A DNA stretch of 64,000 nt. It comes from Geodermatophilus nigrescens (GTDB lineage Bacteria > Actinomycetota > Actinomycetes > Mycobacteriales > Geodermatophilaceae). The first letter of the stretch is position 1. Each line of letters starts with the position of its first letter. The stretch is taken from assembly GCF_900129495.1 (NCBI RefSeq), contig NZ_FQVX01000002.1, forward strand, positions 1-64,000, in the 5' to 3' direction. Made by a program: the position numbers and the translations under genes. The notes below the pieces were generated by a model. That model saw only the letters and a list, made by a program, of their open reading frames with translations. It had not been told where the DNA came from and made no database searches. Of this stretch, positions 63,389 through 64,000 are shown piece after piece.

Positions 63389-64000
63389 CGCTGGGCGGCC
63401 GGGGCGAGGTTCAGCGCGCGGATCGCGTTCTCCTTCATGATCAGCGGCCGGACCTCGTCCTTGATCTCGAGGGTCTCGAAGTCGCGGATCCACCGCTCGG
63501 GGCGGATGAGCGGGTAGTCCGAGCCGAAGAGCACCTTCCTCTTCAGGAGCCCGTTGGCCGCCTTCACCAGCTGCGGCGGGAAGTACTTCGGCGACCAGCC
63601 GGACAGGTCGATGTAGACGTTGGCCTTGTGGGTGGCCACCGAGATGGCGGCGTCCTGCCAGGGCACCGACGGGTGGGCCATGATGATCGTGAGGCCGGGG
63701 AAGTCGGCGGCGACGTCGTCGAGCAGCATCGGGTCGGAGTAGCGCAGCTTGATGCCGCGCCCGCCGGGCAGGCCGGCCCCGATGCCGGTCTGCCCGGTGT
63801 GGAACAGCGCCGGGACGCCGAGGCTCTCCAGCTCCTCGTAGAGCGGGTAGTGCCGGCGGTCGTTCGGCTCGAAGTCCTGGAAGCTGGGGTGGAACTTGAA
63901 GCCCCGCACGCCGTGCGACTCGACCAGCCGGCGGGCGGTGCGGATGCCGGCCCGGCCGCGTGCGGGGTCGACCGAGCCGAACGGGATGAGCACGTCGGGG
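63385..64000 (-). CDS. Amidohydrolase family 2 protein, C-terminal part (cut by window end)
   Basis: At least 204 residues of an amidohydrolase of the ACMSD/Amidohydro_2 type; the N-terminus with the first metal-binding HxH lies beyond base 64000. Visible: GVRGFKFHPSFQDF, a metal His in ALFHTGQTG, TIIMAHPSVPWQ, and the metal Asp in KVLFGSDYPLIRP. Such enzymes are decarboxylases or hydrolases of aromatic or cyclic acids and often sit in CoA-ester pathways. It is coupled to the ligase gene. Confidence 0.88.
   Translation of the reverse strand, partial: PDVLIPFGSVDPARGRAGIRTARRLVESHGVRGFKFHPSFQDFEPNDRRHYPLYEELESLGVPALFHTGQTGIGAGLPGGRGIKLRYSDPMLLDDVAADFPGLTIIMAHPSVPWQDAAISVATHKANVYIDLSGWSPKYFPPQLVKAANGLLKRKVLFGSDYPLIRPERWIRDFETLEIKDEVRPLIMKENAIRALNLAPAAQR

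Overview
The window is chromosomal DNA of a very GC-rich actinobacterium. GTG starts are frequent, neighbouring genes overlap by a few bases, and no gene-free stretch exceeds 300 bases. Gene content and order resemble the Geodermatophilaceae/Frankiales side of the Actinobacteria (Blastococcus, Geodermatophilus and relatives); this placement is an inference, since no marker gene was compared. Apart from one short AT-richer patch near 40.6 kb, I see no insertion sequence, prophage, CRISPR array or compositional island.

Left part (1-31.5 kb). The window opens inside a 5S rRNA gene followed by a textbook terminator. Then comes a conserved actinobacterial housekeeping block whose order (TPR protein, HAD phosphatase, a 62-residue protein, tlyA, nadK, recN, steA, steB, pyrG, NUDIX, xerD, parA, scpA, scpB, rluB, and later cmk and der) matches what I recall of the Rv1691-Rv1713 region of Mycobacterium tuberculosis. 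Lineage-specific inserts break this order: a methyltransferase, a lipoprotein and a TetR regulator after recN; a four-gene envelope-glycan module (MraY-like, MurJ-like, GT4 glycosyltransferase, large membrane protein with a phosphatase-like ectodomain) between steB and pyrG; and two envelope proteins plus alanine dehydrogenase before xerD.

Middle (31.5-47.5 kb). A sugar-utilisation island (GH3 glycosidase, LacI regulator, ABC sugar transporter, aldose 1-epimerase) sits between rluB and aroH-cmk-der. A consensus promoter with a palindromic operator at its start site drives the transporter operon. After der come a secreted M1-type metallopeptidase, a DHA2-type MFS exporter, tRNA-Pro(GGG) with its own terminator, and a Nei2/Fpg-type DNA glycosylase.

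Right part (47.5-64 kb). This is accessory catabolic territory: two hydrolases, two consecutive PaaX-family regulators, and one tightly packed eight-gene operon from a near-consensus promoter. It encodes a polar-amino-acid-type ABC transporter, a CapA-type metallophosphoesterase, a CaiB-type CoA-transferase, two 2-hydroxyacyl-CoA-dehydratase-like subunits and an MFS transporter. Facing it is a minus-strand operon of MaoC hydratase, acyl-CoA ligase and an amidohydrolase cut by the window end. The two dehydratase-like subunits appear to lack the cysteines that hold the catalytic [4Fe-4S] clusters in the known enzymes, and no activator ATPase gene is present. This makes the operon the best candidate for an undescribed system here: probably uptake, CoA activation and modification of a small carboxylic acid by non-canonical dehydratase-family proteins.
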